DNA of 64,000 bases from Onchidella celtica (Eukaryota > Mollusca > Gastropoda > Systellommatophora > Onchidiidae). The stretch is from NCBI GenBank assembly GCA_963931925.1, contig OZ007575.1, forward strand, positions 36,686,499-36,750,498. Reading direction: 5' to 3'. The position numbers were made by a program, and so were the translations under genes. Within the stretch, counting starts at the first letter, position 1, and each line of letters opens with the position of its first letter. The notes under the pieces were generated by a model. That model worked only from the letters and a program-made list of their open reading frames with translations. It ran no database searches and had not been told where the DNA came from. Positions 1 through 26,299 of the stretch are shown here, piece by piece.

Positions 1-450
1 TCATCATCATCAGTTGCCCTGTCTGGAACAGACATTGGCGATCATGGCTCTCCACTCGGATCTGCCATTAGCCAGCCTCAAGAAGGAGCTGTTGTTGTGA
101 CGTTTGTTTGTTGTCCATGAATTAAGACTGTCAGTGAAAGTTTTTCTCTGTCTACCCCTGCTTTTCCTGCCTTTGATCTTCCCTGTGACTGCCAGATGTT
201 CAAGGCTCCTGAGGCGACAGAATGTGTCCTAGAAATTTCAGTTGCCTCTGTCTTATTGTTTTAATTAATGATCTTTTCAGATTAAGGTCTCTCAATACTG
301 ATCGACTCATTTGAATTGTTCTCCATCCATGATATTCTCAATTTTCTTCTAATAAACCATGTCTCTGCTACTTCTAGTTTCCTCTCTATGTCCTTGTTCA
401 TTGTCCAACATTCACATCTGTATAAAAGCACTGACCACACATATGGATAT
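1..450 (-). mobile_element. Non-LTR retrotransposon 3' fragment (end of RT ORF and tail)
   Basis: Read on the minus strand, about 300-440 encodes a stretch with CECWTMNKDIERKLE, WFIRR and LRISWME. About 20-215 encodes LEHLAVTGKIKGRKSRGRQR and ends near EWRAMIANVCSRQGN and a stop. These are the usual residues of the end of reverse transcriptase and the C-terminus of LINEs of the L2/RTE/CR1 assemblage. A short ATG/TGA trinucleotide tail follows at 1-12, as expected at the 3' end of such elements. The two blocks are in different frames, so the copy is dead. It sits in the MYRF intron just upstream of the first exon seen. The clade is not resolved. Confidence 0.8.
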
Positions 451-557
451 ACTGGTTCATTTATTTATTTATTTTTGTTTGTTTGATATATTATGAGTAC
501 AGGCTTTGCACAAATTTCGGGCTTGAGTGAGTATATTATGTTGGTATTTTTTTACAG

Positions 558-13773
<13,216 letters not shown>

Positions 13774-14726
13774 AGTCAAACAAAACTCCCAGCTGTGCAC
13801 CATGTTTGTATATGGGCATTGTTTCAACAGAGAAAGAGAATGTTGTGATCTCAACATTTTTGCCCTGAGGTTCACAGGATAAAAAGTGATATTTGCTCAT
13901 CTCAGTAGAAGAGACTTCAATAAAGCAGAGTGTTATTGGAGTTGTGGAATGCTGAATATATTTCCTGGATTGAACAGTGCAAAGGCATGGATAGAATGTT
14001 GAACCATTATCTTTTCCTTATAGTTCTGAGCGTAGGATATTCTGTAGGTCTCGATCTGTTGAATTCTCTAGGGAAAGACTGGTTTCATATTTTGATCAGC
14101 AAAACTTTCAACTGCATGTTTGCATGGAAGTTTTATTTACGGTACTGCATTCTTTGGGCCAAGGGGAGAAACTGGTCTATTTGTGGAACAGAAACTCAAG
14201 AGTTATACTGTGTCTTGACATCTCATTTCCATTATGCAGATTCGGAAGGATCAGACATACATGACTTGTGAAGACATTTAATACAAAAAACTTCGTTAAT
14301 TTGTCATTATATCTTTGAGTTTGCTTGGCAGCACAGAGTGTTTTTGTTTTCTTTTACTGTTGTTATAATGTTTATTTTGAACACTGAATTGGTTCACTGG
14401 AGACCTTCTTCCAAGTCATTGGATGTAAGCATTGGAGAATGATGTTGCATGCTCTTCAACGTGTGGTTATGTTAATGACAAGTAGGTGGCAGTTCTTGAC
14501 CCAGATTTTCTTTGCTTTGGAGTCTTCAGGTACCACTTAGGAATTCAGACACATGTGACCACACTGTGCAAATGAGACAGAAATATATGGAAATATTGAC
14601 AACAATCAAGCTACAACAACAGCACTGGAGACAGAGGAGAGCAAATACTGATCCTTTTATGTGATCAAAAAAATATTTCTGCTTTGTACAAGAATATTGA
14701 ATATCATGTAGGAGAAGTCTAAACTC
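13774..14726 (+). other. Putative MYRF 3' UTR, no other gene seen
   Basis: It follows the MYRF stop directly. AATAAA at 13919-13924 could be a proximal polyadenylation signal; others occur further on (for example near 15985 and 16185), so the transcript end is not fixed. No repeat family was recognised. Confidence 0.45.
13919..13924 (+). promoter_or_regulatory. Candidate polyadenylation signal of MYRF
   Basis: AATAAA 146 bp after the stop codon, the first one downstream. Use of this site is not shown by sequence alone. Confidence 0.35.
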
Positions 14727-14815
14727 TGCCAGCATCTCATGTCAGTCCAATTTAGATTTGTATAGGATTTCCATAGGATCGGTAGGACTATGACAGGGGC
14801 AGATTTCCAGCATCA
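14727..14815 (+). mobile_element. MITE family B, left-half fragment (copy 1)
   Basis: GCCAGCATCTCATGTCAGTC, then TAGATTTGTATAGGATTTCC and GGTAGGACTATGACAGGGGC match the left half of family B; the right half is missing. Confidence 0.6.
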
Positions 14816-15093
14816 TCTTAATCTTTTCATTCAACAGAATCTGTGTCTAGCCACACAACACCATTAGATAACAGATTATGTTTTGGTGTATGCTTACTCT
14901 TTTCACATTGTACAGCTCCCATGTTGTGCCTTCCCTCTGAATGCTCTTATTTCGTATTAAACATTCCCTGTAGATGCATGATTTTTGGGTAAATTTAGGA
15001 ACCCAGGAAAAATCTCAGAGTAAACTTAATCTAAGACTAGCAGCATCAGGACATATATTATTGAGAGTTAAAAACGGGAAAATAATAATGTTT

Positions 15094-15300
15094 TGTACAC
15101 AAATATGTAGACGGCCGACAAAATGAGGCACTTTGTGCATTGTGGTGGTATGGAGATGTTGGTATCACCAAATAGATTATTCAAAGCCTTTTCATTTGGT
15201 AAAAAAAATATTGCTATAATTTAATTAGCAGAGAAGATATTGCCTCTCAATGACAGGAAGTGACACAATCACAGTTAGGAGAAAAATGCAATGCAAAACT
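15094..15300 (-). mobile_element. MITE family F, one-ended copy
   Basis: GCCGACAAAATGAGGCAC then TGGTGGTATGGAGATGTTGG and GACAGGAAGTGACACAATCA match the right end of the element at 22113-22521 in the opposite orientation, at roughly 80-85% by eye. Confidence 0.65.
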
Positions 15301-15745
15301 TAGCAACCTTGAGCTTTGAGCATGGTGGTGTAAAAGGTTGGGCAATGAGTCCTGTAAAGCGAGTTACTCAGTTGTGGCACAAGATGATGTTAAAAAGGTT
15401 AAGGTTCTTCACATTCTGTGGTGATAAATTGTCTTAACTCTGCTTGCTTGTGTGTATGGTCACTTGGAGAGGTATTTCATGTGTGGGTTTTCACAGAGAA
15501 ATAAACAGATTCTTTCACTTTGTATATATACAGATTGATTTAACTCTTGTTGAATCAAACATTCCATATTCTGTTGTTTATTTGGACCAAATTTGTTAAC
15601 CTTACATGACTTTATTGTTGTTTTTGAGTTTTGTGCCAAATGCCTGGAGTGCCTGAGAAGACCAGTACTATTTTATCACTGCACTGGAAATTACCTTTGC
15701 TGCAGTTATATTTATCATTTTTTCCTGTAAAATTTATGTTACTTG

Positions 15746-15953
15746 CCCAGCCAGCATCCCTATATCAATCTGACATAGATTTTTACAGAATTTCCATGGG
15801 GTAATGAATAATACTGAAGGGGCAGTTTCCCTCGTCAATCCAATGGCGGCGCAATGTCGTAAGCAGCAGACCCATGTCGGAAAGATGTCATTCCTATGAG
15901 CAAATCTGGGGCTATTCCTGTGCTATCAGATTGATGTAGGGTTCATGGCTGAG
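15746..15953 (+). mobile_element. MITE family B, copy 2
   Basis: Ends CCCAGCCAGCATCCCTATAT and GGTTCATGGCTGAG; the interior has TAGATTTTTACAGAATTTCC, GGCGCAATGTCGTAAGCAGC and TGTCATTCCTATGAGCAAAT, which are the family landmarks. Confidence 0.75.
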
Positions 15954-16703
15954 TGAATGCATCACTTATGTCGAATGCCATGTTAAATAAATTTCGCATT
16001 CTCAGCCGAATATTATCATTCAGATATGCCAAGAAAAAAAAGACAACACATGTTTTTCCTTAATTGGCAAGTCATCATGAGCTATTTTTTTCATTCAAAA
16101 TGATTGTATATTTTTTTTAAAGTGTTTGTTTTTATTTAGAATATTATTGATATGGAAAGTGAACCCAAACCTTTTTATAGAGAATAAAATATTTGAACGC
16201 AGCAGTTTCCTCACTCAGGAATTTTCAGATTATTTATATGAAATTGGTGACTGAGATTGCCATTTAAATGTGAGGTGGCCTAGGGAAATGTCCATCTTGC
16301 CATTTTTTTAAAAAGAATTGGGTTAAAGGTATACTATGAAAGTACATACTTTCCTGAGAAGAATGCACTGTATTTCATATAAAAATATTGAAAAATACCA
16401 AGCTATGGCTATTTCAAAGTGGCAAGGGAGAAAAAAATCACCTTTGAGAAAAATGCATTTAAAGTTTACGTAAGTTTCAAAAAACTATTAGATTGGATCA
16501 GAAACAATGAAAAAAAAACAACATATTTATAGGCAGAATTTATTAAAATCCTTTTGCCCAGACATAAAGAAATGATTGAGGAATCTGTTTATGCTCTATT
16601 TTGGGCTCTATCTCAAAAGTGTCAAGGGCCATTTCTCTAGAGCACCTCACAAATGAAGAGAGTAAAATGATTTATAGTTTTCTTTTGGAATGCAGCAAGA
16701 CAA
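15954..16703. other. AT-rich sequence, no feature recognised
   Basis: No coding exon, structural RNA or repeat family could be supported. It may be part of a long MYRF 3' UTR. Confidence 0.3.
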
Positions 16704-16885
16704 TGGAAATTTTGAGATGTTGCCATTGTAATGGAAAGGTTCCATATAATCCTGAATCACATGATAATGAATTATCGTGTAAACATAAGGTCAGTTTTGC
16801 TTCCAGTCTCAAAGTGGGGAAAACGGCACCTTCTCCAACCAAGGATGATGTCAGTGGAAGCTGAGGTTAGGTTGATCATGCTTCC
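16704..16885 (+). repeat. Segmental duplication, copy 1
   Basis: About 180 bp, including GATGTTGCCATTGTAATGGA and GATGATGTCAGTGGAAGCTG, repeated in the same orientation at 18826-19009 with only about ten differences by eye. Confidence 0.85.
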
Positions 16886-18503
16886 TTAGTGTCTCTTCTG
16901 TGTATTTTCAAAACACTTTCATGATTAAAATGCCTAAAGAAGTTAAATATGACTCCAATTGATGATCAAATCCCACTAAAATCACTGATTTGACCAGACG
17001 AGACATGCATGTTCATTTTGCTGGTATGAACAACATTTGAGCTTTAGAATAGAACAAACTGGATTGTGTCGTTGAACTGTGTCTTGTAGTTTCCATATGT
17101 AACTCTCATGCTTTGTAAAACAGAGACTGGCACACATCTTGTGATGTTTCTGCTGAGATTGATGTTATACTCAACCAGCTTTTTATATTTTCTCCTTGCT
17201 TTATACAGAAGAGTTTAATTAACAACTGTTTACAAATCTATTCAGCTTTAACTTCCTTTCATTTATACTCATCTTTTCTGGTGGAAATACTCCCAATGAA
17301 ATTTTGTTGTCGTTTTTGGAGATGGTACACAAAACGCACTTGATATTTTACAACATTTATCGTGTAATTGTAAAAAATAATGATCTACAATGTGGAGTGC
17401 ATGTCCTAATGAATGGTGAAGATCAGTGAAAAAATTATAACCCAAGTACATTTTAAGTGATATTTAGAAAATTCGGTGATTTGTACCCATTTAATAAGCT
17501 ATTTTCTCATACATATAGGTCTCCTGGTAAAAACTACAAGCGTACACAACTGTTACTATGTCAGATCAAACTGGTGGCAGAGAACGACACACAAATTAGG
17601 TTTAAGTTATCAGTATCATAACTTCTGTAATGCTTGTAAGCTTTCAGACAGGAGTAAGAACTCAGGGCAAACGAAAACTTTGACGTAGGCTTGTCTTCAG
17701 TTTTGGTGATTCAGATCTTTTAGGTCTATTTTATTGAAAGAAACAATTCAAATATATCATTGTTTGCAGTTTCTCTTCACCTGGAAAACAATTCAATATT
17801 TTTTTGATTCATTTCACTAGAAGAAATAATTAAAAAGTTGTATTATTAGATTCATTTTGTTTTTAAGAAATTATAATTCCATACTGCCATAATTTCAGTT
17901 CAAGAAAATAATGCATCGGGCAAGATTTATGAAGTGAATGAATGAGTTTGAGAGTCAAACCATATTGGAATTCATATTGACGTTTGATTATTTCAAGTGT
18001 GAAAAGGATTTATTTTGCATTCATGTATTGTAGTTTCTCATACTCATATTTTACATTGATGTATTCATTTCACATATTTTATGTTTGTATTACACCAGAT
18101 TAATGGCTATGTTAAAACTCATTGAATTTATCACATCTGTTATGCCGACTTTGCATATTTTGTATATAATACATCAATAAGATATTAAAAAAAATATAGC
18201 CTGTGTCTCAGACTGTTCTGAATGAAAATGTAAAATTACACCTTGCTGGGGATTTCATTTGTTCTTCAACTAAGAACTCAAGACTTTATACATAAATTAT
18301 ACATGTTGTCTAGCCTTTCAAAATGAGCTGCCTTCATGCTGATGTATTCCCCCCAAAAATATATCATGGAGGAATTTTGTTTCATTATTGTTCTTTTTTA
18401 ATGCTGCTTTAATAATGGCATGGCTGAGGATCTTCTCATTTATTCGGCGGTCATTGTGATTTAGAGAGAAAGGAGGGAAGGACTTCATTTGCAATAATTT
18501 CAA
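16886..18503. other. AT-rich sequence, no feature recognised
   Basis: Several AATAAA-like and poly-A stretches (for example near 18175-18200) but no supported gene or repeat family. Confidence 0.3.
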
Positions 18504-18704
18504 CCCAGCCAGCAACCCTACATCAATCAGATGTAGAGTTTATGTAAGATTGGTAGGCCTATCTTCTTAAGGCCAGGTCCCCTATATCAAACAGAAAGTG
18601 GTGCAATGTCATAACCAGCAGATCTCCGTAGGGAAGGTGTTATTCCTGTGTGCAAACTTGACATCAATCCTACATGTTGGATGTCCATCAGGTTGCTGGC
18701 TGGG
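18504..18704 (+). mobile_element. MITE family B, copy 3
   Basis: Ends CCCAGCCAGCAACCCTACAT and GGTTGCTGGCTGGG, a 14-bp inverted repeat. Interior landmarks TAGAGTTTATGTAAGATTGG and GTGTTATTCCTGTGTGCAAA. Confidence 0.8.
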
Positions 18705-18825
18705 AGAGGGACGAATTTTTTTTTTTCATTATGGAAAGGATTTTTTAGTATATGTTTCAGTTGTTCCAACAGTGTCTAAGATTTAAAAGAATAAATTATT
18801 GAGGCCTTGGCAATTGAGATTGGAA

Positions 18826-19009
18826 GTGTGGAAATTTTGAGATGTTGCCATTGTAATGGAAAGGTTCCATATAATCCTGAATCACATGATAATGGATTAT
18901 TGTGTAAACATAAGGTCAGTTTTGCTTCCAGTCTCAAAGCGGGGAAAAGACACGTCTCCAACCAAGAATGATGTCAGTGGAAGCTGAGATTAGGTTGATC
19001 ATGCTTCCA
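18826..19009 (+). repeat. Segmental duplication, copy 2
   Basis: Direct repeat of 16704-16885; it ends AGGTTGATCATGCTTCC as in copy 1. Confidence 0.85.
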
Positions 19010-19782
19010 CATGCGTATAATGCATATTTCGTGTAGGAGCCCACTATTTCATGCAAAATCATATGCAAGCCGATTTTGGTATGTGTAGGCCTGAATATTT
19101 TTATTGATTATATAGGTCTTATTTGACTTTGAAAAGGAATACAGTGGCCAATTGAGGGCAGAACTTTGCTATTAAGGAGCAGCATTATACCAAGATATAA
19201 TTTGTTGTTATTGATGTTGGTATTGTTGTTGTTGCTTATGATACTTTGACATTATATTTGTTAATGGACCTGCTCTTATGTAACGTTTGTGATGACATTT
19301 TGTACAATGTCATTTTGCACAATATACAACTTGTAATATGTAAATAGAATAATGAAAGAAGTGAACAGAAAAGAGATTCCTTTTGTTTTGTTAACATTTA
19401 CCACAATTTTGAAGAATCATGTTTTCTTATAAACATTCCAATTCATTCATTCTACACTGATCTTTCATGAAAGTTTGAAGACAAAATGCTAAAACTTAAC
19501 TCAGCATGAAAACCAACAACTCACTCTTTTTAAGCTAGAGCCATGTCTCTAGAACTGGACTTGACCGTATGATACACGACATGAACACAATTAGCTTGAC
19601 CCTACTTTGCCAGGGGTGGAATTACTGTCACTGCCACGAGCTTTTGAACTGCAAGTAGTAATCTCTTGTAAATTTTCTGTAAACCTGGATGACCCAGCAA
19701 ACTATTTTAAAAAGTTCAATTTCTCTCATTCTAGCAAAATATTATAAAAACCACAGAAAAACTGTGGGGTCGCAGCAGGACT

Positions 19783-19990
19783 ATAAGCAATGTCAAAATT
19801 GGGCAAAAAGAAAAAGTTGTATGTAGCAAAGCCCTGTGTAAGAAATAATACCCAAACGATACAGTGCAAAACTAAAAGGGAAGACAGAAAATGTTAGATA
19901 TTTCGGCTTTCGCCTTTATCCAGAAAAAAAGGAAAAAAGGAAGAAAAATGGAACATGGAACAGATAAAACAATCGAACAATAAAAGAATA
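19783..19990 (-). repeat. Dispersed family L, copy with hammerhead-like motif
   Basis: Plus strand starts GTCAAAATTGGGCAAAAAGA and runs through ACTAAAAGGGAAGACAGAAA to AACAATCGAACAATAAAAG. Read on the minus strand, 19897-19923 is CTGGATAAAGGCGAAAGCCG followed by AAATATC, a small GC stem between a CTGA-like box and GAAA. See finding on family L. Confidence 0.55.
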
Positions 19991-20568
19991 TGTGTACTTA
20001 TCTGCGAGTTCTTGCTTGGTCAGCAGCACAAAAGCACGTCTGCCAATGTATGGAGGCTCGAAGTGATGCAGCAATATTTCTGGCAGCACAGCGTTGAAAT
20101 TTAGCTGATTTAATTGGATAAAGACAGTAAGTGGGTTAACTGACTCACTATTGCAAGTCACTCTAAGCAGTTCATCCGAAAAAAACCCATTCAAATAGTG
20201 CGTGAAAATTATGCAGAGAAATTTTCTTTGTTTGATGACCAATAATTGGGCAGTTTACCACATTTCTCCAAAGCTCCTTTTCAGCCATATCACTGATCAC
20301 TGTGTTTGGAAGAGGACAATGAATCCCCTGAAAGGAACTAGCTGGAAATGAAAATGGATGGGTAACTGAGATACTTAATCTTGTGAACATGTAATCCAGC
20401 TTATCGCAGCGTTCCTTCAGTAATCATGATATTTTTGAATTTGAACAAAGATGTCAGTAAACTTTGGATAAAACGCCTTACATGAGCCAGAGAGAGAAAA
20501 AGCTCCATCCAGAATTATTGGAAATTTCATTCAAAACTGCAGTACTCTTGTAAAAGTCATGGATTTAA

Positions 20569-20754
20569 CCCATTATGGCCCAGTGTTTATTATCAGAAAC
20601 ATATATCACCGGATCCCAAATGCTTCACGTTTGGGGCAATTTCTCATTGATCAATTTATCATTTTTATAATAAATAAAATACTTTATGTTTGCATATTTG
20701 ACTTTTTTAAAGAGAAGTTTTGGGTAAGGCCTTTTACATCTTGGCATTAGAGGG
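20569..20754. mobile_element. piggyBac-like MITE (186 bp)
   Basis: Left end CCCATTATGGCCCAG; right end read inward CCCTCTAATGCCAAG; flanked by TTAA on both sides (20565-20568 and 20755-20758). Exact TTAA duplication with CCC/GGG ends fits piggyBac-derived non-autonomous elements. The interior is AT-rich and non-coding. Confidence 0.7.
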
Positions 20755-20758
20755 TTAA

Positions 20759-21874
20759 GTCTTGATAATGATTGGCATGACAGTGTAATTTCAATGAAAA
20801 TTTTCTCAGGGCCTCAAACACAGAGATCCACGAGGGTTATGGTTTTGGGGTCAAAAGAAAAGCTTATCAGACAGGATGACTGATAGTTCACATGCTGAGC
20901 AAAGTTACTAAACAGTTTTATTTTGAAACTTTTCACCTCATACTTTCCATCAGTTGTTTTCTTTCAACTGCCTGGCTTCATTGAGCTAGATATGGACAGA
21001 TTACTTATGTTTCCAATAATTCTGTACTTAATCATTAGCTACTTTATATCACAGGAGAGGAACAACACTGACAAAATGAAATGTAGGACAAAGAATTGGT
21101 AACCTCTTGTTAACTCTTGTTTTTTTTTCACTGTCTCTTTTGTTATGAAAAAAAAAAAATGTTAAAATTTGTCTCTGCTCATAGTTTTTATCATTAATTT
21201 CCAAACCAATAAACTGTGCAGGGAGGAAAAGGTTCGGCCATTTACTAAAAAACTGTAGAATTTGCTTCTGCCCACCGTATGTTATCTAGTGAGGAAAGTA
21301 GAATCTTAATTGTTTTGCAGTACACAGCACCCAGTTTGTTTTCTTTTGAATGGGATGCTGTTAAAAAGCATAACTGGTACAAAGAATACAAATCAAGTAA
21401 AGAGCACAATTGATTTATAAAGTTCCCAATTATGTGATGGTTACAAGAAGTTATGTATTCATTACTTTATGTTTCTATCCATCAAACTCTGATTTTAACA
21501 TTTTTATACAGAGCACAAAAAAGTGATCAAATGTTGATGAGCAAATCTTTAAATTTCAGGAAATGGATCATGTGAGACTTGGAAATAGTTGATTTTGTTT
21601 CTCCCACTGATGCCATTGTCATGTGTGTCTTCATCACAGTCATCTGTCTTTACATCATTTCCCATGAATGTTTCAACTTGTTTCTCTCTACCTAATTACA
21701 CAAAAAGTGTATTTAAGATGAATATCGCATACATGTAAAAAGTTTTGCTTTTCTAATGCATAAATTATATACATACAAATGTTGAACATGAAAATGCAAA
21801 AGAACCTGATCAAATCTGTTAATACAGTGCATTCCTGTTTCAAACCATTGCTTATATTTAAATATATGCTTTAA
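20759..21874. other. AT-rich sequence, no feature recognised
   Basis: No exon, RNA gene or repeat family could be supported. Confidence 0.3.
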
Positions 21875-22057
21875 CCCAGCTATCAGCCCTATGTCATTCT
21901 GACATAGATTTGTGTAGGATTGGTATAGGGTTATCATTTAAGGCAGATTTCCTCCAATGAAACCAACAGGTGCATAATGTTGTAATCAGTGGACCTGCAA
22001 CAGAGCAGTGTTATTCCTTTTAGGTCAGACTGATATAGGCCCGGATTGCTGGCTGGG
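21875..22057 (+). mobile_element. MITE family B, copy 4
   Basis: Ends CCCAGCTATCAGCCCTATGT and GGATTGCTGGCTGGG; interior TAGATTTGTGTAGGATTGGT and GTGTTATTCC landmarks. Confidence 0.75.
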
Positions 22058-22112
22058 ATACTTATGACTTAAAATTGTATACATTCCCATTTTGAAGGCT
22101 AAACAAATGTGT

Positions 22113-22521
22113 AGCTGCCTGACAAAATGAGGTACATTTTGGCACTACCTGATTCGAGAAAATCGTTAAAAGGCATCACAGTGTCAATTTTATTGATTTT
22201 GTGTTTTCAGTATTTTTGAAAAGTTTAACCTCTTTACTGTTCCATTTCCAAATGATAATCCTGTTTGAGAAGGGTAATTGCCTCAAAACTGAATCAAATC
22301 ACCATCAATAATTTTGACTAAAAGCTGAAACTTTAACAGCATTTTTCTCAAAACTGTGATTGTGTCACTTCCTGTCTTTGAGAGGCCATATTTTCTATGA
22401 GAATTAAATTACAGCAAAATTCTTTAGACCAAATGTAGGGACTTTGAATAACCTATTTGGTGATACCAATCTCTCCATACCACCAAAATGCATGAGGTGC
22501 CTCGTTTTATCGGGCGGCAAC
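22113..22521. mobile_element. MITE family F, full-length copy (about 409 bp)
   Basis: Left AGCTGCCTGACAAAATGAGG; right end inward GCCGCCCGATAAAACGAGG. Sub-terminal sequences also pair loosely. The right 190 bp match 15094-15300. No coding capacity. Confidence 0.7.
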
Positions 22522-22529
22522 ACAAATAT

Positions 22530-25500
22530 AGTACAAGTAAAATTCTTTGCTATGCACAATAACATTGACATATTTCAAAGAGTGTATGAAGGAAGACAAT
22601 GAATGCTTTTTCATATGTATATTAATTGAAAGTATGGATCTCAGTTTGAATGACTGTTAATGTTTACAAAAGTGATAAATACTCTTCTTTGTTAATGTGA
22701 GCAGTTTCAGTAGACCTGAGAATGCTCTTGGCAGGCATCTGTTGATTCTCTGCCTTTATTCAGACACATAAATTTGTTTAAAATGCTTATGAATAGTTAT
22801 TGTGGTGTTTTTGTGGCTTTTTATTCTGTGTTGTTGTTGTTTTTCCCCATTTCTTTGACAAAGAAACACTGCGTAACTCAGTTATGAATTGGAAAGATAA
22901 GTTAATGAATTAGACTGAAGATTTTTTTTTTTTGTCATCTTGGAGAAAACTTTCAGTCTCTCAGTTATTACAAGAAATAACACAATAAATATTTTAATAT
23001 GACATAATTATCATTAGTTGTTTTCTTTTTTTTTTTTTCCCTCTTTTTTATTGATTGGAATCCAATACTCATACGTCAATGTGTCTGAATCTCAGAAAAG
23101 CAGTGTACTCAATGATGACACAAAGATTAATTTTGGAACCTTAATTTACTTGATAAGGACAGTTATCAGTATCAGTAATTTAATTATGAAAATCGGGAGT
23201 TTTTAGCAAAAGCGTGAAATTGTGGACACTTAAAAATCACATTTTTTTTATACTGGCAGAATTTTGTGATTAAAACAGCCACAGACATCTCTTTTAAATG
23301 TGACATGCCTTACATAAAGGTCAGTCAATAAAAAAAAATCAAAAAATACCAGCTGGACAGGAAAGCTATAAAAATATTTGGGCAAAGCATTATCAAAAAC
23401 CAATGAAATCAAAAGTATAGTCCGGCTTTCCATGTTTTTTTCCAGGTAGCAGGAGAGGAACATCACAGAAAGAAAAACTTAAGATTTCCAATACCTCTTT
23501 CAAGAAGTAGCTCACTTACTGACTTAAAAGGCAGTTCCACTAATTTATTCAGAGTTCAGTTCCCATGAAATGGCATTGAAAATCAGCAGGTCTTTTTTTC
23601 CCCCCTTTTGTTTCTTTAAAATGAAAGCATATTTCTTCAATACTATTAAATGTGATGTGTTTGTGTCTTGAGTTAATGGGCATGCGAGATTTTACATGAT
23701 ATATGAAAACATTTTAGAAATTTCTTAAAATATGTGCATATGAATTGTTCTTTTCATCAATAATTAGTAAGTAGATATTGGTATATTTCTTTAAGGCTGC
23801 CCAGTTTAAAGAATGTTGTGGCCCTTGTTTTCCCCATGATTCCTGAAACTTTCTGCCACTAATCTTGTACCGTTTTCTGTTTCACCTCGAGAATAACTGT
23901 TAGACAGGTCTTGGTTTTTATTTATATTGTTCAGATGGGGGGGATTATGTTATGTTAATATAAAACGAAGTTGCTTCTATTTCATTTATATCATTTTCAA
24001 CCTGGAATCATTCTTTGTCAAAACAATTACATTAAATCACAAAGTTGTTTATGAGTTGGTGTCTGATTTTATGCAAACTTGCAATTATTGCATTAATTCC
24101 TGAATTGGAGAGAGGGGGAAAATTCTATCAATAAATCAGTAAGATGGAATACACATTCATAGATAGGCTACTTTCTATTGCAAAGGATTTGTCATTTTGT
24201 TATGTAATTTTGTTATAGACTGGTTTTCATCTTATTTCATGAAGTTTTAGCATGCATAGGGAAATAAAATGATGCGGTAATGAGGAATTAGTTCTTTTGC
24301 TACCTGATAGATCTTGTAAAGATATATTTTATAGCAACAGTGGATCTACATGACATTGTGGAATATTAAAAATGTCAGACACTAAGACTTCCTTAATCAA
24401 TCAATAGACACGTTTCCATGACGTTGAATGGGTTATGGACTTTAGTGAATATACTAGTGTTCTTGACTGTTCATCAGAAAATATTGTCAAAATGAAAAAA
24501 AAACAAAAAACGAGCGATTTGAGGAAGAATAAGATTTGAAGAGTTTAAATGCAAACGAGACACAATCTACTTATCATCTCATGCTGAAAATAAAACTATG
24601 AAATGTCTTCCCACACAATAGATATTAAAGATACTTCTTTTATACGTCTCCTGTAAATATGCTCATCACTCTGTTTTCTTTTTTCTCTCAGCGTGGCATC
24701 TCAGTAGACAATGCAACAATATTTTTTGACATCAGAAAAAAAAAGAAGAAATATTTAGTTCATCTCCACTTCTATGAATTTAAAAAACAATATCCATGAC
24801 GCTTTTTGTTTAGATAATAGTAGTGTCTCAGGTGGCTTTTAAACTCTTTATCTCTTGGATGTTGAATAAAATTTGATGTTTCTACGGAATTTGATCTAGG
24901 TAACTTTGATTACCAAATAATGAGGAGAATTGTGAACAAAGAAAATTTTGAGCTCAGATACATTTTGTATAAATGAATTTTTTTTTGAGCTTTATATTGT
25001 AATCATTCATATTTTATTGTCTTGATATTTCATCGCAAATGATGAACAATTTTTTTTTTTTTGAAAATGAGAATGGTACTTTAAAAAATCACAACATGTT
25101 GACTTAAACTCATGATACATTAAAGAAAGTTTTTATCTTCAAGTTGTATTGTATTTGTGTTTAATCTTTCCTCAGGCCATGCCTGTTTGTTTCATATTCT
25201 TAGGAATGAATTTTTGTGTTATTTTGTGTGACCTGTGAAAGAAATTCAATTATTATGCTGCATGAAAATATAGAAAAAAACAACAAAAACAACTTCAATA
25301 GGTTAAGAAAAAAAAAAATGAAAACGGTGCAAAAAAAAAAAAAAAGAACTGCACAGAATGTCAAAACATTATTTACTGTATTTATTTTTTTAATCTTTTG
25401 TTGGTATTGAAAATGCAGGCCATTTTGTTGTGTTGAAACCACTTTGTATTTAACATGAAATTCATCAAGTACCTGGCACAAGAAACATTTACTATTTACA

Positions 25501-25648
25501 CAGAAATGCCAGAGAAAATAATGGAACACAGAACTTTGGCTGCCCAAGCATGATGCATGTATGGAATGAATCAAAATTAAGTACATATTTTATAATAATC
25601 ATTGTTGCACTGAACAATGAAATTTGCTTAAAAACTATGTAACTACTT
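22530..25648. other. About 3.1 kb of AT-rich intergenic DNA
   Basis: Homopolymer A and T runs but no supported exon, RNA gene or repeat family. Short open frames here have low-complexity Lys/Phe-rich translations and look like chance. Confidence 0.35.
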
Positions 25649-25928
25649 AATAATAATAATAATGTATAGCATTTATATAGCGCATATCCATTTAAAATGC
25701 TCTATGCGCTTTACAGAAACAACATGTCAACCACAGAGCAGAATGGAGCTGCCGGCGAAGCGCTCAACACACTGCACTGCTTCTTTCTCTCTCCCTGTCT
25801 CGCTCACTCTCTCTCTCTCTATCTCAGAGCAAATTGTAACGCAGCCTGTTAGGCGCAGTTCACAACTCACAACAGTTCACAACTCACAGCAGTTCACAAC
25901 TCACATCACACACAACACACAGCTCAAA
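25649..25928 (+). repeat. (AAT)n-linked dispersed motif and short tandem repeat
   Basis: A run of AAT is followed by GTATAGCATTTATATAGCGC and CTATGCGCTTTACAG, a hairpin-forming motif often seen at repeat ends in invertebrates. It is followed at 25855-25925 by four copies of a unit close to AGTTCACAACTCACAAC. Confidence 0.5.
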
Positions 25929-26059
25929 TAATATTTGAATATTTATTAATAACAATATATATTTAATAATGAATAATAAATTCTAGCATCAAGATAAGAA
26001 CACAAAGACTTAGCAGTTCTATAACTTTCTATGTTCCTTCAGAGACTGTAGACACAACA

Positions 26060-26120
26060 GATATATATATAGAGAGAGAGAGAGAGAGGAGAGGAGAGAG
26101 AGGGAGAGAGAGAGACAGAC

Positions 26121-26152
<32 letters not shown>
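26060..26152 (+). repeat. (GA)n microsatellite
   Basis: TATATATA then about 85 bp of nearly uninterrupted GA, with GACA interruptions. Confidence 0.95.
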
Positions 26153-26299
26153 GAAATAGCTTGAAAAGTAGGAGACTCAAATGCCAAAGACAAAAGAGGA
26201 CAGATGTAATAAATGAGGTAAAGGAAAGACACAAAGATGAGGGGGAAAAAAAAACCAACTCAAAATGAGAAAAGTTTGCATTTCCAAAGCAAAACTACA

